The notes under the pieces are model-generated. The model worked only from the letters and a program-made list of their open reading frames with translations, searched no databases and was not told the DNA's origin. Shown piece by piece: positions 16,961 through 25,514 of a stretch of 64,000 bases of DNA. This stretch comes from Bradyrhizobium prioriisuperbiae (lineage in GTDB: Bacteria; Pseudomonadota; Alphaproteobacteria; Rhizobiales; Xanthobacteraceae): the NCBI RefSeq assembly GCF_032397745.1, contig NZ_CP135921.1:3584501-3648500 (forward strand), given 5' to 3'. Position 1 is the first letter of the stretch. Each line of letters starts with the position of its first letter. Position numbers and translations under genes: made by a program.

Positions 16961-17180
16961 CATCACGCACCAGATCAGATCGCTGACATCGCCGGCCACC
17001 GGAAGAGAGCCGTCGGGATCGAGCGTGACCCCGACCGGTCGTCCACCGCTGCCCCCAATCGCAAACCGCCGTCGCGCACCGAGGTCAGATAATCGGAAGG
17101 TGTCTCGTCGCCCAGGCGATCGCGCTCGCTGGCCACGATACGGAGCTCGCCGGTTGCCGGGGCCCATGCAAGGCCCATCG
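16961..17180 (-). pseudogene. Remnant of a PQQ-type sugar/sorbosone dehydrogenase
   Basis: On the minus strand, PMGLAWAPATGELRIVASER and DYLTSVRDGG match the style of the C-terminal part of sorbosone dehydrogenase-like beta-propellers. After a frame change near 17060 the text GGRPVGVTLDPDGSL then GDVSDLIW matches the family's usual last blade. Upstream the homology fades and no start exists. The remnant is about 70 residues of a protein that is normally over 400, broken by at least one frameshift. Recognition is by motif memory only. Confidence 0.6.
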
Positions 17181-17393
17181 GGGTGCGCAGGCCGCAGAGA
17201 CGCGGCGCGCAGCCAGGTCGGGCAAGGCCACCATGCCGTCGGCATAGAAGGTCTCGCCGAGTTCGCGCGGTCTGTGCTGTCGATGCGCTCCGGGCCCCTA
17301 GTCCTGGGTCGAGGGATTTGAAGGGCGTTGCCCCTCAAATTCCCGGCAAGACGTTCTTCGTCGGAAAGGGCCGGCTAGTTAATGCAGCTTTGT

Positions 17394-18331
17394 TCACGCA
17401 GGCACGGAGTTTTCTCGTGCGAAACTCGCCACCTCCGCATGCGTTGCGAACCAGACGTCGCCTTTGGATTTGGCATGCCGGATCAGTTCGTCGATGATCC
17501 ATATCGCGAGCGATAGCCGATGATATGCGGATGGGTCGTGAGCTGAAAAAGGCCGCCTTCCTCGTAGGCGGCATCGAATTCCCGACGGAAGATGTCGAAC
17601 ACGGCTTCGGGCGGAGTGTACGGTCGCAGCGACTGGAAACGGTGCATCATGAAATACACTGCGTCGTCGCGAATCCACTCCACTGGTAATTCCACGATAC
17701 CGGTCGCCTCGCCGTCGAGCAGGAGCTCGTAACAATCCTCGTCCGCCATGAGCGATGAATCGTACAGCAGGCCCATCTCCTTCTCGATACGAAGTGTGTT
17801 CGGGCTGAAATCCCAGGACGGCGTCCGCAGGCCGACAGGCCGGACACTGGTAATGCGCTGGAGGGCGTCCGCCGAGCGGAACATGAGATCGCGCTCCGCC
17901 TCATAGGGCAGGACGGAATTGAGTTCATGGATCCAGCCATGGATCCCGATCTCGTGACCCTCTGCCACCACGCGACGCTGTTCGTCCTGGTGCAGCAGGG
18001 CGGCGACGGCCGGAACGTAGAAGGTGGCCGGCACGTCGTGCTTGCGCAGAAGGTTTAGAATCCTGGGCACACCCACGCGCGAGCCGTACTGTCCCCAGGC
18101 CAGGCGCCCGATGGACTTGCCGCCGTCGCGAAGCTCGTTGGTCTCATGGTCTGCATCGAACGACAATGCGAAGGCGGCGCGAGCGCCATTCTTCCAGGCT
18201 GCCGGACGATAGCTTTGGCCAGCGCGCACCTGATCGACCAGCCCGCGCCAATGCGCTTCTGGCCATTGCCATGGCTCGGCCGGAACAGCGGACGCTCCAG
18301 ATGGTGTCGCAGATGATGTTTCTCCGCTCAT
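17394..18331 (-). pseudogene. Polysaccharide deacetylase-family hydrolase, single frameshift near the 3' end
   Basis: From ATG 18331 (MSGETSSATP) the NodB-type fold is clear: FALSFDADHETN holds the metal-binding Asp, GHEIGIHGWIHELN the metal-binding His pair, and GLRTPSWDFSPNT the third motif. This branch (peptidoglycan deacetylase HpPgdA-like/allantoinase-like) acts on amide or imide C-N bonds. The frame shifts near 17505: one frame ends GYRSRYGSS at 17483, while the other continues IWIIDELIRHAKSKGDVWF, the family's normal end, to 17394. A one-base deletion would explain it; a sequencing error is possible. It is the last gene of the minus-strand block. Confidence 0.8.
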
Positions 18332-18469
18332 GGCGCCCGCTCCCGATTTTGTACGTCAGCGAACTTTCGCGCGGATCATTTGCCATCGTCAACGGAGATA
18401 ACCCGTCCGTTGACGCTACGCGCGCGATCGAGCGCGAGAGCCGTCTTGCGATCTCCTCACGCTCCCCTT

Positions 18470-19789
18470 TTAGAGCAGCTTCTCATGCGCGGTTTCGCGA
18501 AAGCTGGAGATCACTATGCCTGAAACGACAGCGGAAAATATCAAATAGTAAGTCGGCGAGATCGGCGAGCCTGTCGTGCTGATCAACCATGTTGCGATAA
18601 ACGGTGCGAAGCCGCCGAAAATCGCGACGGCGACACTGTAACCGGTCGACATCAGCGTGGTGCGAGAATGTGTCTGGAACAGCTCCGAAAGTGCCGCCGG
18701 TCCTGCACCGGAGAAGGCCGCGATGAATACGTTAAAGACGATCTGGATCGCCACGATCGTCACCAGCGAAGGGCCCGAGAGGATGATGGAAAACAAGGGG
18801 TAGGGCAGAATAACGAAAGCGAGGCAGCAGACCAGCAGGAGTGGCTTGCGGCCGATCCTGTCCGACCACCAGCCGAAGAACGGCATCGTCATGACGAGGA
18901 CCATCAAGGCAATGGCGTTGCACCAGAGTGCCTGCGTCTGCGATACCCCGGCATGCTTTGTCAGAAAAGTCGGCATATAGCTCAGCATGATGTAGTAGCA
19001 GACCGTCCAGACCACCGTGAAGCCGATGGCCTTGCCGAGCAGCACGAGCGGGCTTTCGAAATCATCGACCGTGTGGGACTTGGGCGCCCGTTGCGCCTCG
19101 ATAAAGGCCGGAGTTTCCTTGATGTTCCGACGCATGTAAATTCCGACCGGAAGCAACACGCCGCCAAGTAAGAAGGGAATGCGCCATCCCCAGTCCTGCA
19201 TCTGGTCCGGGGTGAATGTTTCCGCGATGACGGCGATGACGATGGTGCTGAGCAGGTACGAACTGGCGATCGATGCCTGGCCGATACCACCGAACAGACC
19301 ACGCCGGCCTTCGGGCGCAGATTCGATAATAAAGGCGGTCGCGCCACCCCATTCACCTCCCGCGGCCAGGCCCTGGATCAGGCGCATCACGACAAGGAGA
19401 ATGGGGGCCGCGACCCCGATCGTCGCATAGGTAGGCAGCAGACCGATGGCGATTGTTCCGATTGCCATGCCGAAGATCGTCAGCAACAGTGCAACCTTGC
19501 GGCCCTGTTTGTCGCCGATCCGTCCGATGACAATGCCGCCGAGCGGCCGAGCCAGGAAGCCGACGCCAAAAGCCGCGAAGGAGGCAAGCAGCCCTGCGGC
19601 CTCGCTTTCGCTGGGAAAGAAGTTGCGTGCGATCGTCGGTGCCAGAAACGCGTACACGATGAAATCGTAATATTCGAGGAGGCTGCCGATACAGGCGGCC
19701 ATCAATTGGCGCCGTCTTTCGGCGAACGACATCTTGACGCTGACACGGCCCGGCAGCGTTTGAGCGATCACTCCTGCATCGGTCGTCAT
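18470..19789 (-). CDS. MFS transporter, metabolite:H+ symporter (MHS) type
   Basis: A 439-residue twelve-helix transporter of the ShiA/ProP/KgtP-like branch. The start at 19789 is preferred because GGGGAGGG lies upstream; a longer frame to 19909 lacks support. MHS hallmarks: SLLEYYDFIVYAFLAP in helix 1, GFLARPLGGIVIGRIGDKQG (motif A), VMRLIQGLAAGGEWGGA in helix 4 and WGWRIPFLLGG in helix 6. Such proteins import organic acids, betaines or other dicarboxylates. It lies 138 bp downstream of the YggS-like gene in the same direction. Confidence 0.9.
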   Translation of the reverse strand: MTTDAGVIAQTLPGRVSVKMSFAERRRQLMAACIGSLLEYYDFIVYAFLAPTIARNFFPSESEAAGLLASFAAFGVGFLARPLGGIVIGRIGDKQGRKVALLLTIFGMAIGTIAIGLLPTYATIGVAAPILLVVMRLIQGLAAGGEWGGATAFIIESAPEGRRGLFGGIGQASIASSYLLSTIVIAVIAETFTPDQMQDWGWRIPFLLGGVLLPVGIYMRRNIKETPAFIEAQRAPKSHTVDDFESPLVLLGKAIGFTVVWTVCYYIMLSYMPTFLTKHAGVSQTQALWCNAIALMVLVMTMPFFGWWSDRIGRKPLLLVCCLAFVILPYPLFSIILSGPSLVTIVAIQIVFNVFIAAFSGAGPAALSELFQTHSRTTLMSTGYSVAVAIFGGFAPFIATWLISTTGSPISPTYYLIFSAVVSGIVISSFRETAHEKLL

Positions 19790-19927
19790 ATTGTTGGCCC
19801 TCCCCGCTGTATTTTGCTGACCGGCGGCGACGAGCCTTAGTGGCTTCTTACGTCCGTCGTCAAAGTCATTGCGACAATTTCCGTCGTTGGTTAGCGGAGG
19901 CCCCGACAATTGCCACTAGCCTGTGAA

Positions 19928-20761
19928 TTACGCTTGCTCCGAACTGCCGCTCGAAGGAATTAACCCAGGCCAATAGTGCCCATCCTTGGTTGGTCGTCGA
20001 CCGAAAATTGCCTGGCCAACGCGGACGACGTCGGCGCCTTCCTCAATGGCCATTTCAAAGTCTCCCGTCATGCCCATCGAGAGCTGGTCGAGTCCGCTGG
20101 TGGGCATCGAAAGGCGCAATTGATCGCGAAGGCCGCGCAGCGACCGAAAGCATGCGCGCACACGATCGGCCTCGCCGGTCAGCACAGCCAGGGTCATCAG
20201 TCCCTGCGGTTTGAGGGTAGGGAACTCCGGCAGACGGCGCGCGAACGCTTCGACCTCGTTCGGCGGAAGACCATATTTGGAGGCCTCATTCGATGTGTTG
20301 ACTTGAATGAAGACATCGATCTGGCGACCTGCTGACACGAGATGGCGATGAAGGGCCTCGGCAACTCGCAGACTGTCCAATGCATGAAACTCGGATGCGA
20401 ACGTTACAAGCTGCTTGGCCTTGTTTGTTTGAAGGTGTCCAATAACGGCCCAGCGAACCTCCAGGTCTGATAGAGCATCAGACTTTGCAGCCGCCTCCTG
20501 GACTTTATTCTCTCCCAGACAATGAAGGCCCAGGCCGACGGCAACGCGGACGATACTGGCGGGGACGGTTTTCGTCACGGGCAAGAGCTGAATGGCAGAG
20601 CGCGGCCGATTGGCGCGTGCGCAGGCGGCTGCAATACGGCTCTCGAGTTGTAACAGATTTTGGCGAAATGTCGTCTCCGGATCGTCGCCAAATCGTTCGC
20701 GTTGAATTTCCGCTTCAGGCATCGTGATATAGGTCCGGTGGATGTCACTCTCAGAGAGCAT
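19928..20761 (-). CDS. YggS/PLPBP-like pyridoxal-phosphate-binding protein
   Basis: A 277-residue (or 264 from the internal ATG at 20722) single-domain PLP protein with an alanine-racemase-like barrel. Key blocks: LLPVTKTVP with the PLP lysine, LGENKVQEAAAK, WAVIGHLQTNKAKQ, FIQVNTSNEASKYGL, LSMGMTGDFEMAIEEGADVVRVG and the end AIFGRRP. YggS proteins are PLP-homeostasis factors, usually next to proC or yggT. Here it is instead coupled to an M81-family gene (11-bp overlap) in a cluster with other PLP enzymes, so a specialised paralog, or a factor supplying the local PLP enzymes, is likely. Confidence 0.88.
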   Translation of the reverse strand: MLSESDIHRTYITMPEAEIQRERFGDDPETTFRQNLLQLESRIAAACARANRPRSAIQLLPVTKTVPASIVRVAVGLGLHCLGENKVQEAAAKSDALSDLEVRWAVIGHLQTNKAKQLVTFASEFHALDSLRVAEALHRHLVSAGRQIDVFIQVNTSNEASKYGLPPNEVEAFARRLPEFPTLKPQGLMTLAVLTGEADRVRACFRSLRGLRDQLRLSMPTSGLDQLSMGMTGDFEMAIEEGADVVRVGQAIFGRRPTKDGHYWPGLIPSSGSSEQA

Positions 20762-22223
20762 CGAGAGGATACACCGGCCGCTTCAAATTCTCATACGAAA
20801 AAAGTGAGCTGTCCGAGCTCGTGACACCACGGCTGTCACATTCGACAAGCGCGGAACTGATCGGCTCAAACACCGGGCGGCAGTACATTCGTGACTTGAG
20901 TATGATGAAGCGTGCGCGGCGCGGATCGACGCCGACGCTTTCAAACACACCAAGATCCCACGGTTCGTGCCTGCGCTCGGATATCACGACGGTCGCGGCG
21001 CCCATATCCAGTACGGCGCAGCGGCCCATATACCCGCGCTGTCCGGTATAGGTCGGGCCCGTAATCGTATATTCACCATCAGTGATGGCCCGCACGATGC
21101 CGCCAACCCGCGTTGGACGGTTTGCAACACCGATCTTGGGGATCGCGCACTTGTTGCCCAACTCGATGTTCACCTGCGCGCCAACGCCGGCGCTGATGAG
21201 CTGGGCAACAGCATCCGGATCGCACAGCGGGCCGGCTATGATGCCGGAAAGCCCCAGCCGCAGTGCTTCATCCAGAGTGGTCATCGTGTCGCAGGTGCCG
21301 CCGGACGTGCAGTTGTCGCCGTGGTCGACCAGCAGCACCGGGCGCGTCGCGCCCTCCGCCAGGCTGAACGCTCTCGAAACCGATTGCGCCATCGGCTCGC
21401 TTTGGTAGATGAAGCCTTCGCGCTCGTCCCATACCTGTCGGGCAATACGTTCGGCGACCGCATCGGCGGCATCGCGGTCGCCGTTGCCCACCACCACGAC
21501 GCTGAGATAGGGCGCTGCGATATCCGCGAGCGGGAAACCTGACAGGATCGACACCGCGAGCATTCCGTCGCGTTCAGCCTGGCGCGCGGCCTCCACCGCA
21601 CGATACATGGAGCCGTGCGCTGTCGCGCTTTTCAACGTGTGCGTTAACAGCGGTGGTTGCCGCCATGCGATGACCGGCTTTGCCCGCCCTCCAAGCCGGG
21701 CGAACAGAATACGCGCCGCGTGTTCGCCGCACTCGTACATGTCGATGTGCGGAAAGGTCTTGAAGCTCACGATTACATCCGCATTGTCGATCATGTGCTG
21801 CGTCACATTCCCGTGCAAGTCCAGCGCCACTGCGATAGGCGTGGCGGGCGACTTGGCGCGCAGGCGTGCGAGCAAATCACCCTCGCCGTCGTTCGTTTGC
21901 TCGGAAACCATCGCTCCGTGAAGGTCCAGCAACACAGCGTCGCAATTGTGCGAAGCCTCGACGATTGCATCGCACATCACCGTATACGCTTGCGCCGCGA
22001 CAGGGCCACTCGGGTTCGCCGTCGCGGAAATTGGTGTTACGATCTCCGCACCAGCTTGCTCCGCCGCATCGATGAACGCTGACATCGCAGTCCGCATCCC
22101 CTTCTGCTCACGATAGGCCTCCTCGCCAAAGGTGGGACCCGTGTTGCCAAACGCAGAAAGTGGAGTTTGTATCGGAGAAAAAGTGTTTGTCTCATGGTTC
22201 ATCCGCGCGATTAGAATTTTCAT
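20751..22223 (-). CDS. M81-family (MlrC-like) metallopeptidase/hydrolase
   Basis: A 490-residue protein of the family named after MlrC, which hydrolyses linearised microcystin; most members have unknown amide substrates. Visible: the N-terminal RMNHETNTFSP signature, LLDLHGAMV with the metal-binding DLHG, LDLHGNVT, FPHIDMYECG, and LLVDHGDNCTSGG in the C-terminal domain. No signal peptide, so it is cytosolic. It starts at 22223 behind GAAGGAT and its 3' end overlaps the YggS-like start. In this cluster it could cleave an amide or peptide-like metabolite brought in by the neighbouring symporter. Confidence 0.88.
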   Translation of the reverse strand: MKILIARMNHETNTFSPIQTPLSAFGNTGPTFGEEAYREQKGMRTAMSAFIDAAEQAGAEIVTPISATANPSGPVAAQAYTVMCDAIVEASHNCDAVLLDLHGAMVSEQTNDGEGDLLARLRAKSPATPIAVALDLHGNVTQHMIDNADVIVSFKTFPHIDMYECGEHAARILFARLGGRAKPVIAWRQPPLLTHTLKSATAHGSMYRAVEAARQAERDGMLAVSILSGFPLADIAAPYLSVVVVGNGDRDAADAVAERIARQVWDEREGFIYQSEPMAQSVSRAFSLAEGATRPVLLVDHGDNCTSGGTCDTMTTLDEALRLGLSGIIAGPLCDPDAVAQLISAGVGAQVNIELGNKCAIPKIGVANRPTRVGGIVRAITDGEYTITGPTYTGQRGYMGRCAVLDMGAATVVISERRHEPWDLGVFESVGVDPRRARFIILKSRMYCRPVFEPISSALVECDSRGVTSSDSSLFSYENLKRPVYPLDAL

Positions 22224-22303
22224 CGTCGATCCTTCGTCCTGGTGCGCCGCTAAAGCTTCAAGAGGGACAGAGTTGTCCGGTCTGCGTCGCGGCTGAGCGG
22301 GAA

Positions 22304-23773
22304 CTAACTATGCGGAGATAACTCAGCGACAGCGATCGGCTTCGTAAAACTGCTCACGAGCGCGCAAGTGAAAACATTCATGGCGAGCGCGAGGAAGCCA
22401 ATGTTGATGTCTTTGACCATATCCGGCAGGAATGGAAACAACTGTGCGACGTTGGTGCGGGTAACTGTCGTTGCTGCTACCACCAGCACACCCACAACAA
22501 TCCCGGCCATCGCGCCTTGCTTGGTCGCCAAGTTGCGCCTCGCGAGACTGCAGGCAAGCGCAGGAAAAAGCTGGGTGACGAAATTATATCCCATCAACAG
22601 CAGCGCCACGATCGTCTCCCCGCCCTGCAGCGCCAACACAACGGCCACAAGCGCGATGATCGGTACGAGAATGCGAGCCAGGGTGGTCACATTTGCATCG
22701 GTTGCCTGAGGTCGCACGGCGCCTCGATAGACGTCGTTGGCAAGGAGGGTCGAAGCTGAAATGAGCAGCATGGAACCGGGGACAAGCGCGGTCAGCACCC
22801 CGGCCGCACCGATCAGGCCGACGAACCACGGATCGAAAGTTTTAATAGACAGTTTGAGCAATGCAAGGTCGATATCGGGTCCGGCCAAGCCCGGCACGGT
22901 GAGCGTTGCCGCAAAACCGACGAAGAAGGCGAAAAGCAGAATCAACTGATAGAGTGGAAGCATTATCGCGTTTCGACGGAAGATACCCTCGTCCTTGGCC
23001 GTAAACACCGACCCGAATGTGTTCGGCCACATGTAGAATCCCAGCGTCGTGAGAAGGACCGTCGACTGAAACCAGATGACACTCGTACCTGTGGCGGGAA
23101 AAGTGAGGAAGTCAGGCTTCGCTTTCGCGATCGCCTCGAACATCGGGCCTATACTGCCATAGTAGTGAATCGGCAGGTAAATGCCCAGGAACAACACAAT
23201 CGCCAGGATCAACAGATCCTTCAAAGCGGAATTCCAGGCGGAGCCGCGCACTCCGGACACGATCACATAAACGGCGACAACCACGGCTCCGATCCAGATA
23301 GCCACGGTAGACGAGATCGCACCGTAGGAGGCAACTGAGACGATAATGCCGAGTCCTTTGAGTTGCAGCATCAGGAAGGGGATCACCGCGGCAACGCCAA
23401 CCAGCGCAACCAGCACTCCGAGTGCTGGGCTATCGTATTTATGCGCAAAGAAATGCGACTGCGAGACGAGTTGATGCGTTTTCGCATAACGCCAGATCGG
23501 TGGCATGAGCCAGTAAGAGAGAACGTAGGCGAGCGTCGGGTAGGCGAGGATGTAATATACAGGTGCGCCCTTCCCATAGGCGAAGCCGCTGCCGCCAAGG
23601 AATGTAAATGTTGTATAAATCTCGCCGGCCAGCAGCAGGAATACGAATATCGTCCCGAAACTGCGGCCACCAACTGCCCATTGTTCGAGATCCATGACGT
23701 GCCCGCGCCGTGCGCGTACGCCGATGTATAACGCCAGCGCTGTGACGATGCCGATGATGTAGAGCGCGCTCAT
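22304..23773 (-). CDS. Sodium:solute symporter (SSS family)
   Basis: A 489-residue inner-membrane protein with about 13 hydrophobic helices, typical of SSS transporters. Visible: the N-terminal helix IIGIVTALALYIGVRARRG, EQWAVGGRSFGT (the loop after helix 1), LLAGEIYTTFTFLGGSGFAY and the central block PNTFGSVFTAKDEG. It starts with a 4-bp overlap with the preceding DUF3311 gene, the standard pairing for this SSS subgroup. Likely import of an organic acid, amino acid or peptide-like solute; the substrate is not readable from sequence. It sits upstream of the M81 gene in the minus-strand block. Confidence 0.9.
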   Translation of the reverse strand: MSALYIIGIVTALALYIGVRARRGHVMDLEQWAVGGRSFGTIFVFLLLAGEIYTTFTFLGGSGFAYGKGAPVYYILAYPTLAYVLSYWLMPPIWRYAKTHQLVSQSHFFAHKYDSPALGVLVALVGVAAVIPFLMLQLKGLGIIVSVASYGAISSTVAIWIGAVVVAVYVIVSGVRGSAWNSALKDLLILAIVLFLGIYLPIHYYGSIGPMFEAIAKAKPDFLTFPATGTSVIWFQSTVLLTTLGFYMWPNTFGSVFTAKDEGIFRRNAIMLPLYQLILLFAFFVGFAATLTVPGLAGPDIDLALLKLSIKTFDPWFVGLIGAAGVLTALVPGSMLLISASTLLANDVYRGAVRPQATDANVTTLARILVPIIALVAVVLALQGGETIVALLLMGYNFVTQLFPALACSLARRNLATKQGAMAGIVVGVLVVAATTVTRTNVAQLFPFLPDMVKDINIGFLALAMNVFTCALVSSFTKPIAVAELSPHS

Positions 23774-23985
23774 GACTGTGTCTCCCCGGATTCAATGCCA
23801 GTCTTGGCGTTGGCGGGATCCAGCCAGTAGGTGATCGCCATGATGCCCGCAGTCAGGACGACCCATAGTACCATCCAGGCAAGTATCAGAGGCATGCCAA
23901 GGATCATCGGCTCGACGCGATTGACGAAGGGAACGCCTAGCAGAATGCCGATGAATGGAAGAGTTGACAGTAATCGAAGGGCCAT
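23770..23985 (-). CDS. DUF3311-type small membrane subunit of the symporter
   Basis: About 71 residues from ATG 23985 (MALRLLSTLPFIG); a longer frame to 24075 adds a polar N-terminus unusual for the family. Two hydrophobic helices flank the short loop NRVEPMILGMP, and the second ends WMVLWVVLTAGIMAITYWLDP, the DUF3311 hallmark. Its stop codon overlaps the symporter start (ATGA), so the two are made together. Such small proteins accompany SSS symporters and probably aid assembly or activity. Confidence 0.8.
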   Translation of the reverse strand: MALRLLSTLPFIGILLGVPFVNRVEPMILGMPLILAWMVLWVVLTAGIMAITYWLDPANAKTGIESGETQS

Positions 23986-24105
23986 GGGTGCGAAGCTCCG
24001 GATATGGTTGGTCGCGATACCTCGGTGGATACCCCCGCAGGAATCGCAGGCGCGATCAATGGTGGGCCGAGACAAATAATATCGGAAACGGTTCGAAGGC
24101 TTACC

Positions 24106-25377
24106 TCATCTGTGTCGACGACAAAAATCTCCGAGAGCATCCACAAAGAGATCAAGCTCCGCCTCACAATTGTAATAGTGAAGGGAGGCCCTCAGAACAT
24201 TGTCCAGTTGCCGGTTTTCCATATCCAGGCGTGTCAGCGCCCTCTCAGAGATGCTGACATTGATGCGTCTGTTTGCCAGAAAGGTCCTGACTTCAGAAGG
24301 TTCGGAACCAGCAACCGAGAAGCTGACGATCCCGCAGCGACGGGTGCCGGTATCGTGGAGGCGAATTCGGGATACCCCGTGAAGCAGAGTGCGAAGCTTC
24401 TCGGCCATGTCGCCTGTGTATTTTTCGATGTTGCTTATGCCCCAGCCCCTGGCATGATCAACGGCAACCCCAAAAGCAATCTTTGCGGAGACGTTTGTCT
24501 CCCACGTCTCGAAGCGGCGCCCGTCGTCGTAGACGTCGTAGCCGTCCCGGGACGTCCACCCGGCGGCTCTCACGTCGAGCAGCATGGGTTCCTGGGAACG
24601 GCGCTGCTCGAATCGGCCGCCGCGGACGTAAAGAAGGCCGATCCCCCGTGGCCCACGCAGATACTTGCGGCTGCAGGTGGTCAAAATGTCAAATCCTCCC
24701 TCCTGCACGTCGATGAAAATCTGGCCCGCAGATTGGCAGGCGTCGAGGATATAAAGCGCTGACTCGTGAAGGAGTCCGCTCACTTTTGTTTCGCGTACGA
24801 GCCGTCCGATTTCGTTGACGGAGTTGACGACGCCATTGTTTGTTGGGACGTGGGTAATGCTGATCAATCTGATGGCTCGTCCGTGCTCAACAATGATGTC
24901 CATCAGAGAATCCATCGACAGCTCGCCGGTCGGGGTATTTTGCGCCACAACAACGCGGAGGCCGTAGCGGTGTTTTGCCTGAAGGATCGCCATGTAGTTG
25001 TTGGCGTATTCAAAATTGGACGTGACGACTACGTTTCCCTCTTCAAATTTGATGCCGGCGAAAATCAGACTCCACGCCCTCGAAGCGTTTTCCACGATTG
25101 AAATCTCCGAGACTGAACAGTTCAGTAACTTGGCGCAGGTCTCGTAGACGTGCTCTAATTCACGTGTGGCAGATTCGGCGGCTTCATACGCGCCCATACG
25201 CGCTTCGTCTCGCAAGTGTTTTATCGCCGCCTCCACGACACAATCAGGCATCAGCGAGGCGCCGGCATTGTTCAAATGAATAATGCGGTTGCACCCGGAT
25301 GTCTGGCGGCGCGCCAGCATCCAATCGATGACGGGCTCACTGCTTGTTAGCCTCGGAGGAGCGAGCTCGCTGCGCAT
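24106..25377 (-). CDS. Class V PLP-dependent aminotransferase/desulfurase-like enzyme
   Basis: About 423 residues from ATG 25377, which has AAGGAG at a good distance; a GTG at 25404 is the alternative. Fold type I hallmarks: HLNNAGASLMP near residue 35, the His in THVPTNNG, LDACQSAGQ with the PLP-pyridine Asp (about 212), and CSRKYLRGPRGIGLLYV with the Schiff-base Lys at about 238. The closest style is isopenicillin-epimerase/EgtE-like (C-S lyase) rather than IscS, since the mobile catalytic Cys loop of desulfurases is not evident. In the hydrazine cluster it could act as a lyase or transaminase on an amino acid intermediate. Confidence 0.85.
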   Translation of the reverse strand: MRSELAPPRLTSSEPVIDWMLARRQTSGCNRIIHLNNAGASLMPDCVVEAAIKHLRDEARMGAYEAAESATRELEHVYETCAKLLNCSVSEISIVENASRAWSLIFAGIKFEEGNVVVTSNFEYANNYMAILQAKHRYGLRVVVAQNTPTGELSMDSLMDIIVEHGRAIRLISITHVPTNNGVVNSVNEIGRLVRETKVSGLLHESALYILDACQSAGQIFIDVQEGGFDILTTCSRKYLRGPRGIGLLYVRGGRFEQRRSQEPMLLDVRAAGWTSRDGYDVYDDGRRFETWETNVSAKIAFGVAVDHARGWGISNIEKYTGDMAEKLRTLLHGVSRIRLHDTGTRRCGIVSFSVAGSEPSEVRTFLANRRINVSISERALTRLDMENRQLDNVLRASLHYYNCEAELDLFVDALGDFCRRHR

Positions 25378-25514
25378 TGATTGAAGCTCCTTCAGGTCTG
25401 TCACGGTGCTACTCCATCGACGGTGGATTACGCGTTGTTGGGCCTGGGCTAGTTGATTTTCGCATGGCTAAGCGAGTTTCAAGTGTGGTGGTCAATCGGC
25501 TGAACTGGCCATGG

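Larger units (their letters stand above)
16543..17393. other. Gene-free accessory junction (about 850 bp)
   Basis: Contains an inverted repeat resembling insertion-sequence ends (16705-16775), GGTTGCG hairpin copy 4, a strong terminator and a sorbosone-dehydrogenase-like remnant, each listed separately. No intact gene is visible. Confidence 0.6.
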
